This document shows positions 1 to 6,454 of a stretch of 13,028 nucleotides of DNA, piece by piece. The first letter of the stretch is position 1. Each line of letters begins with the position of its first letter. Source of the stretch: JAKACA01 sp050008715 (lineage in GTDB: Bacteria > Actinomycetota > Acidimicrobiia > Acidimicrobiales > Bog-793); the NCBI GenBank assembly GCA_050008715.1, contig JBEKMC010000096.1:1-13028 (forward strand), written 5' to 3'. The position numbers were made by a program, and so were the translations under genes. The notes under the pieces are model-generated. The model was given only the letters and a program-made list of their open reading frames with translations. It made no database searches and had not been told where the DNA came from.

Positions 1-1485
1 CTGCAGCGCATTGGCACGAGCTGCCAGTCCCTGAGACCGCTCGACGGCCTCGCGGGCGGTCGCCTCGGTCGTCATCACGAGCGCGGCAGCTGCTCGCTCT
101 GAGTCCTCAGCAGCCACGAGGTCCGCTCGCGCCGTGTCGATCGCCGTCTGGTACCGCTCGGCCTCGCCGGCTGCCTGGGCGGCAGACGTCTCGAGCTCGC
201 CCACCTGCTGCACGAGGGCCGCCTGGCGCTCGGCGGCGCCGGCAAGCGCCTCGCGGGCGGCAGCCAGCTCGTCCCGGACACCGTCGCGAAGACCCCGCAG
301 GCGAGCGGCATCCGCCGACGCCTGAGCCGGCGTCGCCGCAGCCGCGTGAACGTCGGGACCGAGCCAAGCCGACTCGGCTGCGGCGAGCTGCTCGGCTTCG
401 AGTGCCAGAGCCTCCCGTTCCGGCTCGAGGTTGCCCGCCAGCACTCGCGTCTCACCGAGCTCGTCCTCGATCCTCGCTGCCTCCGCCTCGAGCGATGCGA
501 CGACATCGGCCTCGGCACTCTGGGCGAGGGCCATGGCGACGCTGCGGCGGCGCTCTGCGATGACGTTGCCGATCCCGCGAGCGCGCTCGCCGACGCGCTC
601 CGCAGCGCCGAGGACCGAGACGACGTCGTCGGCCTGCTCGATCGAGAGGGCGCCCTCGGTGACGGCTACCAGCTCGTCGAGTCGCCCGAGCTCGGCTTTG
701 AGGCGCCCGTCCTCGGCCTCGAGCGTCACATGGGACGCTTCGGCCTCGGACAACCGTCGCTTCAGCGAGGTCAGCTCACGTCCGGCGAGGAACAGGCGCA
801 AGGCCCGCAGGTCGGCGGCAAGCGAGTCGTGGCGACGGGCGGCTTCGGCCTGACGCTCGAGCGGCCGTAACTGGCGCCGAACCTCCCGGTGCAGGTCTTG
901 CAGCCGAAGGAGATTCGCCTCCGTCGATTCGATCCTGCGTTCTGCACGTTCCCGGCGGCGCCGGAACTTGAGGATGCCGGCGGCCTCCTCGATGACGGCC
1001 CGGCGATCCTCCGGCCGGGCCTGCAAAATAGCGTCGAGCTGCCCCTGGCCCATGATGACGTGCTGCTGGCGGCCCACGCCGGCGTCGGAGAGCAGCTCCT
1101 GGATGTCGAGGAGCCGGCAGGCCGCCCCGTTCATCGAGTACTCGCTCTCCCCGGTCCGGAACAGCGTCCGCGTGATCGTCACCTCTGCCAAGTCGACCGG
1201 CAGGCGCCCGGAGGAGTTGTCGATCGTGAGCGACACCTCCGCACGTCCGAGCGCAGGCCGCTTGGACGTGCCGGCGAAGATGACGTCGTCCATCTTCGAC
1301 GAGCGCACGACGCGAGGACCTTGGGCGCCGAGCACCCAGGCCACGGCGTCGACCACGTTCGACTTGCCGGAGCCGTTCGGCCCCACGATGACGGTGACAC
1401 CCGGCTCGAACTCGAGCGTCGTCGGATCCGCGAACGACTTGAAACCACGCAGGGACAGCGATTTGAGGTACACGGCGGGGTTCAC
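1..1485 (-). CDS. smc: Chromosome segregation protein SMC (N-terminal part, cut by window edge)
   Basis: SMC is the ATPase that, with ScpA and ScpB, organises and separates the chromosome. The first 495 codons are present and the rest lies beyond base 1. The Walker A motif GPNGSGKS is at residues 35-42, followed by the typical NVVDAVAWVLG helix. GQGQLDAIL and the EEAAGILKFRRR segment then close the N-terminal head half. From about residue 165 the protein is a long charged, Ala/Leu/Glu-rich coiled coil that reaches the edge before any hinge. The start is GTG at 1485 (MNPAVYLKSL); a second in-frame GTG at 1473 (MYLKSL) fits the usual family start equally well, and neither has a clear ribosome binding site. 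It follows mutM after 124 bp, longer than most gaps upstream, so it may have its own promoter. Family assignment is certain; the exact start is not. Confidence 0.97.
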   Translation of the reverse strand, partial: MNPAVYLKSLSLRGFKSFADPTTLEFEPGVTVIVGPNGSGKSNVVDAVAWVLGAQGPRVVRSSKMDDVIFAGTSKRPALGRAEVSLTIDNSSGRLPVDLAEVTITRTLFRTGESEYSMNGAACRLLDIQELLSDAGVGRQQHVIMGQGQLDAILQARPEDRRAVIEEAAGILKFRRRRERAERRIESTEANLLRLQDLHREVRRQLRPLERQAEAARRHDSLAADLRALRLFLAGRELTSLKRRLSEAEASHVTLEAEDGRLKAELGRLDELVAVTEGALSIEQADDVVSVLGAAERVGERARGIGNVIAERRRSVAMALAQSAEADVVASLEAEAARIEDELGETRVLAGNLEPEREALALEAEQLAAAESAWLGPDVHAAAATPAQASADAARLRGLRDGVRDELAAAREALAGAAERQAALVQQVGELETSAAQAAGEAERYQTAIDTARADLVAAEDSERAAAALVMTTEATAREAVERSQGLAARANALQ

Positions 1486-1544
1486 GCTACCCGCAGGACG
1501 CCCCCGTTCGAGGGATGGAGCCGGCGGCCAGGGCCGGCGCCGCC

Positions 1545-1613
1545 GACGCTGATTTCAGGTGGCGCCCAGCGTTGATTCCAGTTGGCGCCCAATGCTGTTT
1601 CCAGTTGGCTCAG
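1545..1613. repeat. Degenerate 23-bp tandem repeat, three copies, between mutM and smc
   Basis: Three consecutive 23-base units occupy 1545-1567, 1568-1590 and 1591-1613. Each has a TGATT/TGTTT block, then CAGGTGG or CAGTTGG; the first two end in GGCGCCC. Units one and two differ at about five positions, and the third is more diverged. The array starts inside the mutM stop region and covers much of the 124-bp mutM-smc gap. It encodes no convincing protein. It could be a protein-binding array controlling smc, or a remnant of an insertion-sequence end carrying repeated transposase-binding sites. Confidence 0.75.
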
Positions 1614-2458
1614 TGCTGGCAACCTTCGCAACAGTAGGCAACACGAGCCCCAAAACGCACCCTCGAGATCGCCGTCCCGCACCGGACGCACGGCTGAGCG
1701 AGGCGGTCGTAGACGTTGTGGTGGAGCTGGTAGGAGCCGAGACCGCCCATGAGATCCCGGTAGCGCTCGTCGCGCAGTGACGACCCTCGGAGCTGCACGG
1801 CCCTACGGAGCAGGCGCATGGACGAGCGCGAAAGCCGGCCGATCTCCTCCGCGCCGAGCGTGTCGGTGCGACGGTCGGGACGCAGCCTGGCGGCGAAGCA
1901 AATCTCGTCGGCGTAGATGCTTCCGATGCCCGACACCACCCGCTGGTCGGTAAGGGCTGCCTTGAGCGGCACACGGTGGCCGGCGAGGCGCTGAGCCAAT
2001 GCCCGGGCAGTCAGGCCATCAACGAGCGGGTCGGGCCCGAACCGGGAAAAGTCAGCCGGCAGCCCGCCGGCCCCGATCTCGTCGGTGACGTACCACTCGC
2101 CGAACGTCCGGGGATCGACGAACCGAAGCTCGCTCCCGTCGTCGAGGCGGACCACCACGTGCGTGTGGGCCGCAAGAGGGACCGGCTCCGAACCCCCGCC
2201 GGCGGGAACCCAGAGGAGCTGACCACTCATGCGGAGATGGACGACGAGCACCTGCTCGTCGTCGAGCGTCAGTGCCAGGAACTTCCCCTTGCGGGCGGCC
2301 GAGACGACCGTGCGCCCCGTGAGGCGCTCGACCAGCTCGCGGGCGGGCTGGCGGCGGACGGTGCGCCGGCCCGTCACGACGACTTCGACGAGACGCCGGC
2401 CGACGAGGTGCTCTTCGAGGCCCCGGCGGACCGTCTCGACTTCAGGGAGCTCGGGCAC
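1610..2458 (-). CDS. mutM: Formamidopyrimidine-DNA glycosylase (Fpg/MutM)
   Basis: This base-excision-repair enzyme removes 8-oxoguanine and formamidopyrimidines and nicks the abasic site by beta/delta elimination. The 282-residue product has the normal family length. It begins MPELPEVETVRRGL, giving the catalytic N-terminal proline (residue 2) and glutamate (residue 3) after Met removal. The conserved lysine lies in RKGKFL (about residues 56-61), followed by HLRMSGQL. The C-terminus carries the zinc finger C-x2-C-x16-C-x2-C, with the DNA-contacting arginine at position 12 of the 16-residue loop. GTG at 2458 is fixed as the start because the proline must be residue 2. It lies 8 bp after rnc, so the two are surely cotranscribed. 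No key residue is missing. Confidence 0.97.
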   Translation of the reverse strand: MPELPEVETVRRGLEEHLVGRRLVEVVVTGRRTVRRQPARELVERLTGRTVVSAARKGKFLALTLDDEQVLVVHLRMSGQLLWVPAGGGSEPVPLAAHTHVVVRLDDGSELRFVDPRTFGEWYVTDEIGAGGLPADFSRFGPDPLVDGLTARALAQRLAGHRVPLKAALTDQRVVSGIGSIYADEICFAARLRPDRRTDTLGAEEIGRLSRSSMRLLRRAVQLRGSSLRDERYRDLMGGLGSYQLHHNVYDRLAQPCVRCGTAISRVRFGARVAYCCEGCQH

Positions 2459-2466
2459 GGTCGTGC

Positions 2467-3180
2467 TCAGCCCTGTCGCCCGGACGTGTCGCCGCCACCC
2501 CCGCCGTCGATTCCCATGGCCGCAGGCCAGCGGGCGAGCAGCACACCGAGCGCCTCCTCCGCCGCCCGGCGCTCGGCGTCCTTCTTGGAGCTCCCCTCGC
2601 CCGTACCGAGGTGCTCGCCCCCGACGTAGCCGCGCGCCGTGAACTGCTTGGCGTGGTCCGGGCCGCGTTCGCGCACCTCGTAGATGGGCAGCCCGAGCAA
2701 GAGCTGAGCAGCGAGCTCTTGCAGGCGGTTCTTCGGATCGCCGAGGCGTGCCTCGGAGGCGATGGCGGCGATGCGCGGGCCGAGCAGCTCCAACACGAAA
2801 CGCCGAGCTCCTTCGACCCCAGCCGACAGGTACACGGCGCCGATGACGGCTTCGAGGCAGTCGGCGAGGATGGAGGACTTGTCCCGGCCCCCGGAGCTCT
2901 CCTCCCCCCGGCCGAGCAGGAGGGCGCCGCCGATGCCGAGGGCTCTCGCCACCGGAGCCAGTGCCAGCGTGCTCACCACTGCGGCGCGGACCCTCGCCAA
3001 GTCGCCTTCCGGCAGATCAGGGAACGAGGCGAAGAGGTGATCCGTCACGACGAGGCCGAGCACGGCATCGCCGAGGAGCTCGAGCCGCTCGTTCGACGCT
3101 TGCGGGGGTGACTCGGCGCAGTGGGAGCGATGCGAGAGCGCCTGGCGGATCAACGCCGGCGCGATGTCGTATTCGGACAT
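2467..3180 (-). CDS. rnc: Ribonuclease III
   Basis: RNase III cleaves double-stranded RNA and processes rRNA precursors and some mRNAs. Counting from ATG 3180, the signature NERLELLGDAVL is at residues 30-41, with acidic residues E34 and D38. The second acidic pair, D107 and E110, is in ADCLEAVIGAVYL. A double-stranded-RNA-binding domain runs from about residue 148 to 222, including the basic SSKKDAERRAAEEAL segment, followed by a glycine-rich tail. The start is uncertain. ATG 3180 gives 237 residues but has a poor ribosome binding site and cuts into the usual first helix, since FAER just upstream looks like family sequence. An in-frame ATG at 3273, inside acpP, or CTG at 3240 would include it. 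It sits between acpP and mutM, as in many Actinomycetota. Confidence 0.95.
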   Translation of the reverse strand: MSEYDIAPALIRQALSHRSHCAESPPQASNERLELLGDAVLGLVVTDHLFASFPDLPEGDLARVRAAVVSTLALAPVARALGIGGALLLGRGEESSGGRDKSSILADCLEAVIGAVYLSAGVEGARRFVLELLGPRIAAIASEARLGDPKNRLQELAAQLLLGLPIYEVRERGPDHAKQFTARGYVGGEHLGTGEGSSKKDAERRAAEEALGVLLARWPAAMGIDGGGGGDTSGRQG

Positions 3181-3232
3181 GCGCTCGGCAAAGGACGCGG
3201 AAGCCCCGTCCCCTCCCTCGGTAACCGTCGGC

Positions 3233-3520
3233 TCAGGCAGCTTCGAGCTTTGCGGTGACGTAGTCGACGGCATCGCGAACCGTTCGCATGTCCTCCAGAT
3301 CCTCGTCGTCGATCCGGAAGCCCTCCACCTTGTCGCTCAGCTCCTCCTCCAACGCCTCGACGAGCTCGATCAACGCGAGGGAGTCGGCATCGAGGTCGTC
3401 GGCGAACGAGGACGACTCGGTGATGCCGTCAGCGTCGATCTCGAGGATCTCCGCAAGCTGGTTGCGGACGATCTCGAGCACGTCACTCCGTGTCAAGCCG
3501 CTGCCGGTTGTGTCGGCCAC
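3233..3520 (-). CDS. acpP: Acyl carrier protein
   Basis: This small acidic carrier holds growing fatty-acyl chains on a 4'-phosphopantetheine arm during fatty acid synthesis. The 95-residue product has the attachment motif DADSLALIELVEALEEE, with the modified serine at residue 47. The acidic helices and the RTVRDAVDYV helix III are typical. The start is GTG at 3520, chosen over upstream in-frame codons because a strong AAGGAG lies 8 bases before it and the usual ACP length results. It follows plsX after 81 bp and precedes rnc by about 50 bp. The coupling to plsX is functional, because PlsX consumes acyl-ACP. A possible separate promoter lies in the 81-bp gap. Confidence 0.96.
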   Translation of the reverse strand: MADTTGSGLTRSDVLEIVRNQLAEILEIDADGITESSSFADDLDADSLALIELVEALEEELSDKVEGFRIDDEDLEDMRTVRDAVDYVTAKLEAA

Positions 3521-3524
3521 GTGG

Positions 3525-3540
3525 GGCTCTCCTTCTTGGG
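3525..3540 (-). promoter_or_regulatory. Ribosome binding site fixing the acpP start
   Basis: The minus strand reads AAGAAGGAGAGCC here, a near-perfect anti-16S match. Its distance of about 8 bases from GTG 3520 decides that start over the in-frame upstream codons that would give a longer ORF. Confidence 0.8.
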
Positions 3541-3554
3541 GTCGATTTTCTCGG

Positions 3555-3560
3555 ATGCTA
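3555..3560 (-). promoter_or_regulatory. Possible -10 element for acpP
   Basis: Read on the minus strand, this is TAGCAT, which fits the TANNNT form. It lies about 35 bases before the acpP GTG, leaving a leader of roughly 28 bases that carries the AAGGAG binding site. There is no good -35 hexamer at 17-18 bases, so the call rests on the -10 and the wide plsX-acpP gap alone. Independent expression would fit the need for much ACP. Confidence 0.28.
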
Positions 3561-3601
3561 CCGCCGGACATGGCACGGCGACGGGCCTTCCTGCCTCGGG
3601 A

Positions 3602-4606
3602 TCAGGAACCCTGAGCGACGGCAGCAGCCAGCTTGCCCGAGAGATCGCCGCCGGCGAGATCGTGACCCGCACGCACGGCGTTCACGATCGCCCGCGACGT
3701 CGACGAGCCGTGGCTGATGATGCAGACGCCCTTCAGGCCGAGCAACATGGCACCGCCCGTGTTCTCCGGGTCGAGCGGCTCCGCCCGCTTCAGCAACGCA
3801 GGCAACAGGACGTCGCCGGCGGATTTGTTCTCAGGCGTGGAGGCGAAGACCTCGAGCAGGATGTCCATGAACACACGCAGTGCGCCCTCGAGTGTCTTCA
3901 GGGCGACGTTGCCGGTGAAGCCGTCCGTGACGATGACGTGCACTCCACCGGCGAGCAGGTCGCGGCCCTCGACGTTGCCGACGAAGTCGAACGCCTCGGT
4001 CGGCGACGCCGCCAACAGGGCATGGGTCTCTTTCGTGAGGGCGTTGCCCTTCGAGGACTCCTCCCCGATCGAGAGCATGGCGACCTTCGGCCGCTCGAGG
4101 CCGTACCGCTCCCGGTAGAACGCAGCGCCCATCTGGGCGAATTGCACGAGCCATTCGCTCTGGCAGTCGGAGTTGGCACCGGCGTCCACGAGCACGGTGG
4201 GGACGTCGCCGAGCGCCGGCATCGGGGTGGCGATGCACGGGCGCGAGACCCCGGGCAGCCGGCCCATCCGGAGCAGGGCGCTCGCCATCGTGGCGCCCGT
4301 GTTGCCGGCGCTCACCATGGCGCAGGCCTTGCCGTCTCGAACGGCCTCGGCGGCACGCACGAGCGAGGAGTCCTTCTTCGTCCTGACGGCCCGGGCTGCG
4401 TCCTCGGACATGCCGATGACTTCGCCGGCGGGAATGACCTCGAGGTCGCCCGTGTCACCGAGCGAGCCGTCGGTCGGCCCGACGAGGACGACGGGGATGC
4501 CGAGCTCCTCGGCGGCGCGACGGGCGCCGGCGACGATCTCGCCCGGGGCGCGATCGCCCCCCATCGCGTCGACGGCGACGGGGAGGCCCGCGAGGTCACT
4601 CGTCAT
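3602..4606 (-). CDS. plsX: Phosphate acyltransferase PlsX
   Basis: PlsX converts acyl-ACP and phosphate to acyl-phosphate, the donor for PlsY in the first acylation of glycerol-3-phosphate. The 334-residue product has the family length and hallmarks: VAVDAMGGDRAPGEIV near the N-terminus, MVSAGNTGATMASALL in the middle, LVDAGANSDCQSEWLVQFA, and NTGGAMLLGLKGVCIISHGSS near the C-terminus. ATG 4606 is the only sensible start, though no clear ribosome binding site precedes it. It follows rpmF after 87 bp and precedes acpP, the conserved rpmF-plsX-acpP order. The fakA gene at the head of the same gene run makes the same product by another route. PlsX is peripheral to the membrane; no transmembrane segment is seen. 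Confidence 0.97.
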   Translation of the reverse strand: MTSDLAGLPVAVDAMGGDRAPGEIVAGARRAAEELGIPVVLVGPTDGSLGDTGDLEVIPAGEVIGMSEDAARAVRTKKDSSLVRAAEAVRDGKACAMVSAGNTGATMASALLRMGRLPGVSRPCIATPMPALGDVPTVLVDAGANSDCQSEWLVQFAQMGAAFYRERYGLERPKVAMLSIGEESSKGNALTKETHALLAASPTEAFDFVGNVEGRDLLAGGVHVIVTDGFTGNVALKTLEGALRVFMDILLEVFASTPENKSAGDVLLPALLKRAEPLDPENTGGAMLLGLKGVCIISHGSSTSRAIVNAVRAGHDLAGGDLSGKLAAAVAQGS

Positions 4607-4693
4607 CGACGCCGGCGCCGATCGGAGCGGGCGGAGCAGGCGGTCATTGGGCGGAGCGGCCGACCAGGGGTGACGCCGAAGCGCCCGTCAGGG

Positions 4694-4873
4694 TCAACCG
4701 ACGTCGATCGCCTGCCGGCCGTGGTACCAGCCGCAGTGCGGGCAGACGACGTGCGGGAGCTTGGCGCGGCGGCACTGCGGGCAGAGGCTGCGCGGCGGCT
4801 CCTTCAGCGTCCAGGCAGAGGCCCGGCGGCTGCGGGTCTTCGACTTCGAGGTCTTCTTCTTGGGGACGGCCAT
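4694..4873 (-). CDS. rpmF: 50S ribosomal protein bL32 (zinc-binding form)
   Basis: This 59-residue large-subunit protein begins MAVPKKKTSKSKTRSRRAS, the diagnostic bL32 N-terminus. Its zinc ribbon has cysteines at residues 31, 34, 44 and 47. The start is ATG 4873, preceded by AAGGAT with about 6 bases of spacing; that site overlaps the TAA stop of yceD, so translation is probably coupled. The yceD-rpmF-plsX order is widespread in bacteria. The cysteine-containing form is the one used when zinc is sufficient; no cysteine-free paralogue is in the window. Confidence 0.97.
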   Translation of the reverse strand: MAVPKKKTSKSKTRSRRASAWTLKEPPRSLCPQCRRAKLPHVVCPHCGWYHGRQAIDVG

Positions 4874-4883
4874 CGTCGTATCC

Positions 4884-5372
4884 TTAGTCGGTCCGAGGGT
4901 CGGGCGCCTCGCACGAGCAGGACTCGTGGTTGCGGTTCACACCGCACTCCGGGCACAAACCCCGGCAGTCTTCCTGACAGAGTGGTGCGAGCGGCAGCTC
5001 CAGGATACAAGCATCGTGGACGATCGGTTCCAAGTCGAGGAAATCGCCCCCGATGACGTACTCGAGGTCGGAGTCGGGGCGGTCCGTGCAGACCTCGTCC
5101 ACGACGGCGACGAGGTGGCCGCGGGCGCTGCCGAGGCACCGCCGGCAGGTGCCCTCGAAGGGGGCCCGGACGAGGCCCTTCACCATGACACCGCCGATGA
5201 CCGACTCCACGTTGCCGTCGAACGACACCGGGACGCCGTCGGGCACCCAGGAGTCGGTGATGGCCAGCTCGGGGATGACCGCCGAGATCTCGGCCTCGTG
5301 TACCGAGCCCGGATGGCGACGAAGTGTGGTGACCGGCACGAGCCACGGGCGGCCCCGCGACGGCTCAGGCAC
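4884..5372 (-). CDS. yceD: YceD/DUF177 family protein
   Basis: This 162-residue protein belongs to DUF177, which is usually encoded just before rpmF and has been linked to 23S rRNA accumulation. Visible marks are the EGTCRRCLGSARG segment in mid-protein and the cysteine-rich C-terminus CQEDCRGLCPECGVNRNH, followed by CSC, which could bind metal. The start is GTG 5372. It abuts the TGA stop of the upstream gene (TGAGTG) and has AGGA about 8 bases before it, indicating coupled translation. The rpmF binding site overlaps its stop. The family is clear from the C-terminal motif and position; the biochemical role is known only by analogy. Confidence 0.9.
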   Translation of the reverse strand: MPEPSRGRPWLVPVTTLRRHPGSVHEAEISAVIPELAITDSWVPDGVPVSFDGNVESVIGGVMVKGLVRAPFEGTCRRCLGSARGHLVAVVDEVCTDRPDSDLEYVIGGDFLDLEPIVHDACILELPLAPLCQEDCRGLCPECGVNRNHESCSCEAPDPRTD

Positions 5373-5984
5373 TCAGGTGTCCTGGTCGAAGAGCCCGTTG
5401 CCGGAGTCAGGGTCCCCGTCAGCTGCGGACGCGCCGTCCTCGTGCCGCTCGTCGTGCGGGTCCTCGGGGACGGCAGCAAGGCGCTCGCGCCCGGAGCGAA
5501 CCGTCTTCATCGTCCGGTCGAGCACGATCTCGAAACCCGCCAGTTTCTGGTCGATGTAGTCCTCCGCCTCGTGCCGCAGCCTGCGGCCTTCGGCTTCGGC
5601 GTCCTCGACGAGCCGGACGGCGCGGTGCTCGGCCTGCCGGACGATCTCGGTGCGCTGGACCATCCGCTCGGCATGCACGCGGGCATCCTCGACGATCTCG
5701 GCCGCCTCGCGCCGAGCGGCCGCCACGACCTCGTCACGGTCTTTCAGCAGCCTGCGGGCTCGCCGGAGCTCCTCTGGGAACTCGTCGCGGGCGGCCTCGA
5801 GCAGCTCGAGCACCTCGTCCCGCGTCACCATCACCGACGAGGAGAGGGGCACCGACTTCGCCGTCGAGACGATGTCGATCAGCTCGTCGAGGATGCCTTC
5901 GACCCCGCCGTCGAGCTCGGTGCCCTCCTCGGCGTCCGGGACCGGCCCGTATTGGCCCTGCCCGTATTGGGTCGTGTCGCTCAC
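5373..5984 (-). CDS. DivIVA-like coiled-coil protein, probable SepIVA-type septation factor
   Basis: The 203-residue acidic protein has a flexible N-terminus with a small QYG repeat. A region around residues 50-75 (VTRDEVLELLEAARDEFPEE) leads into a long Ala/Arg/Glu coiled coil to about residue 165, ending in an Asp/Glu/Gly-rich tail. No membrane segment or enzymatic motif is visible. The composition (RREAAEIVEDARVHAERMV) is typical of DivIVA-like or ATP-synthase-b-like helices. Its place between coaD and the DUF177-rnc-mutM-smc block matches the mycobacterial gene for SepIVA (Rv2927c as I remember it), which acts in septation. The start is GTG 5984, overlapping the coaD stop as GTGA, with AAGGG upstream. 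Function is inferred from synteny and coiled-coil type, not a catalytic motif. Confidence 0.75.
   Translation of the reverse strand: MSDTTQYGQGQYGPVPDAEEGTELDGGVEGILDELIDIVSTAKSVPLSSSVMVTRDEVLELLEAARDEFPEELRRARRLLKDRDEVVAAARREAAEIVEDARVHAERMVQRTEIVRQAEHRAVRLVEDAEAEGRRLRHEAEDYIDQKLAGFEIVLDRTMKTVRSGRERLAAVPEDPHDERHEDGASAADGDPDSGNGLFDQDT
5942..5972. repeat. Two-copy 15-bp duplication near the start of the SepIVA-like gene
   Basis: On the minus strand CAATACGGGCAGGGC is followed directly by CAATACGGGCCGGTC, giving QYGQG-QYGPV at about residues 6-15. It adds a short disordered stretch and keeps the frame. Confidence 0.6.
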
Positions 5985-6454
5985 CGCACGCCCTTCAACC
6001 GCCGGTTGACGGGCTCCGGCACGAAGGCGCTCACGTCGCCGCCGAAGCGAGCCACCTCGCGAATGAGGCGGCTCGCGATGTAGGCGTACTGCGCCCCAGT
6101 CGGGAGGAAGAGCGTCTCGATGCCGGACAGCTCACGGTTCATCTGTGCCATCTGCAGCTCGGTCTCGAAGTCGGACACCGCCCGTAGCCCCCGCACGATC
6201 ACCGTCGCACCCACCTCCCGCGCCATCTCCACCACGAGGGTCGACATCGCCACGATCCGCACGGTCGGAAGGTGGGCGAGCGACTCGGCCAGCATCTCCT
6301 CCCGGTCCTCGATCGTGAAGAGCGGCTCCGCTTTCTGCGGGTTCCGCAGCGACGCCACCACGACTTCGTCGAACAGGCTCGTCGCCCGCTCGACGACTTC
6401 GAGATGCCCGTTGTGGAACGGGTCGAAGGAGCCGGGAAACAATGCGGTCGTCAA
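5981..6454 (-). CDS. coaD: Phosphopantetheine adenylyltransferase
   Basis: CoaD transfers AMP from ATP to 4'-phosphopantetheine, giving dephospho-CoA, the penultimate step of CoA synthesis. The 157-residue product has the usual length. GSFDPFHNGH at residues 8-17 is the nucleotidyltransferase signature with catalytic H17. RGLRAVSDFETELQMAQMNREL from residue 88 and YIASRLIREVA near the C-terminus are family hallmarks. The start is TTG 6454: it overlaps the rsmD TGA (TTGA), has AAGGA six bases upstream, and gives the expected length. The frame stays open far upstream through the 18-bp repeat, but that extension reads as repeated HPNRPI and is antisense-like noise. It is followed by the SepIVA-like gene with a GTGA overlap. 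Confidence 0.96.
   Translation of the reverse strand: MTTALFPGSFDPFHNGHLEVVERATSLFDEVVVASLRNPQKAEPLFTIEDREEMLAESLAHLPTVRIVAMSTLVVEMAREVGATVIVRGLRAVSDFETELQMAQMNRELSGIETLFLPTGAQYAYIASRLIREVARFGGDVSAFVPEPVNRRLKGVR

Noticed and set aside
1482..1691. A small minus-strand frame over the mutM end and the 23-bp repeats
   Set aside because: Its repeated peptide comes only from the DNA repeat, it overlaps mutM, and there is no ribosome binding site.
4607..4693. Weak GACG-CGTC hairpin and a doubled GCTCCGCCC between rpmF and plsX, as terminator or promoter
   Set aside because: The stem is only 4 bp and no -10/-35 pair is visible. The gene order rpmF-plsX is normally read through.
3164..5056. A plus-strand open frame of 630 codons opposite acpP, plsX, rpmF and yceD
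   Set aside because: It lies across four recognised genes on the other strand and resembles no protein family; it is a GC-bias shadow.
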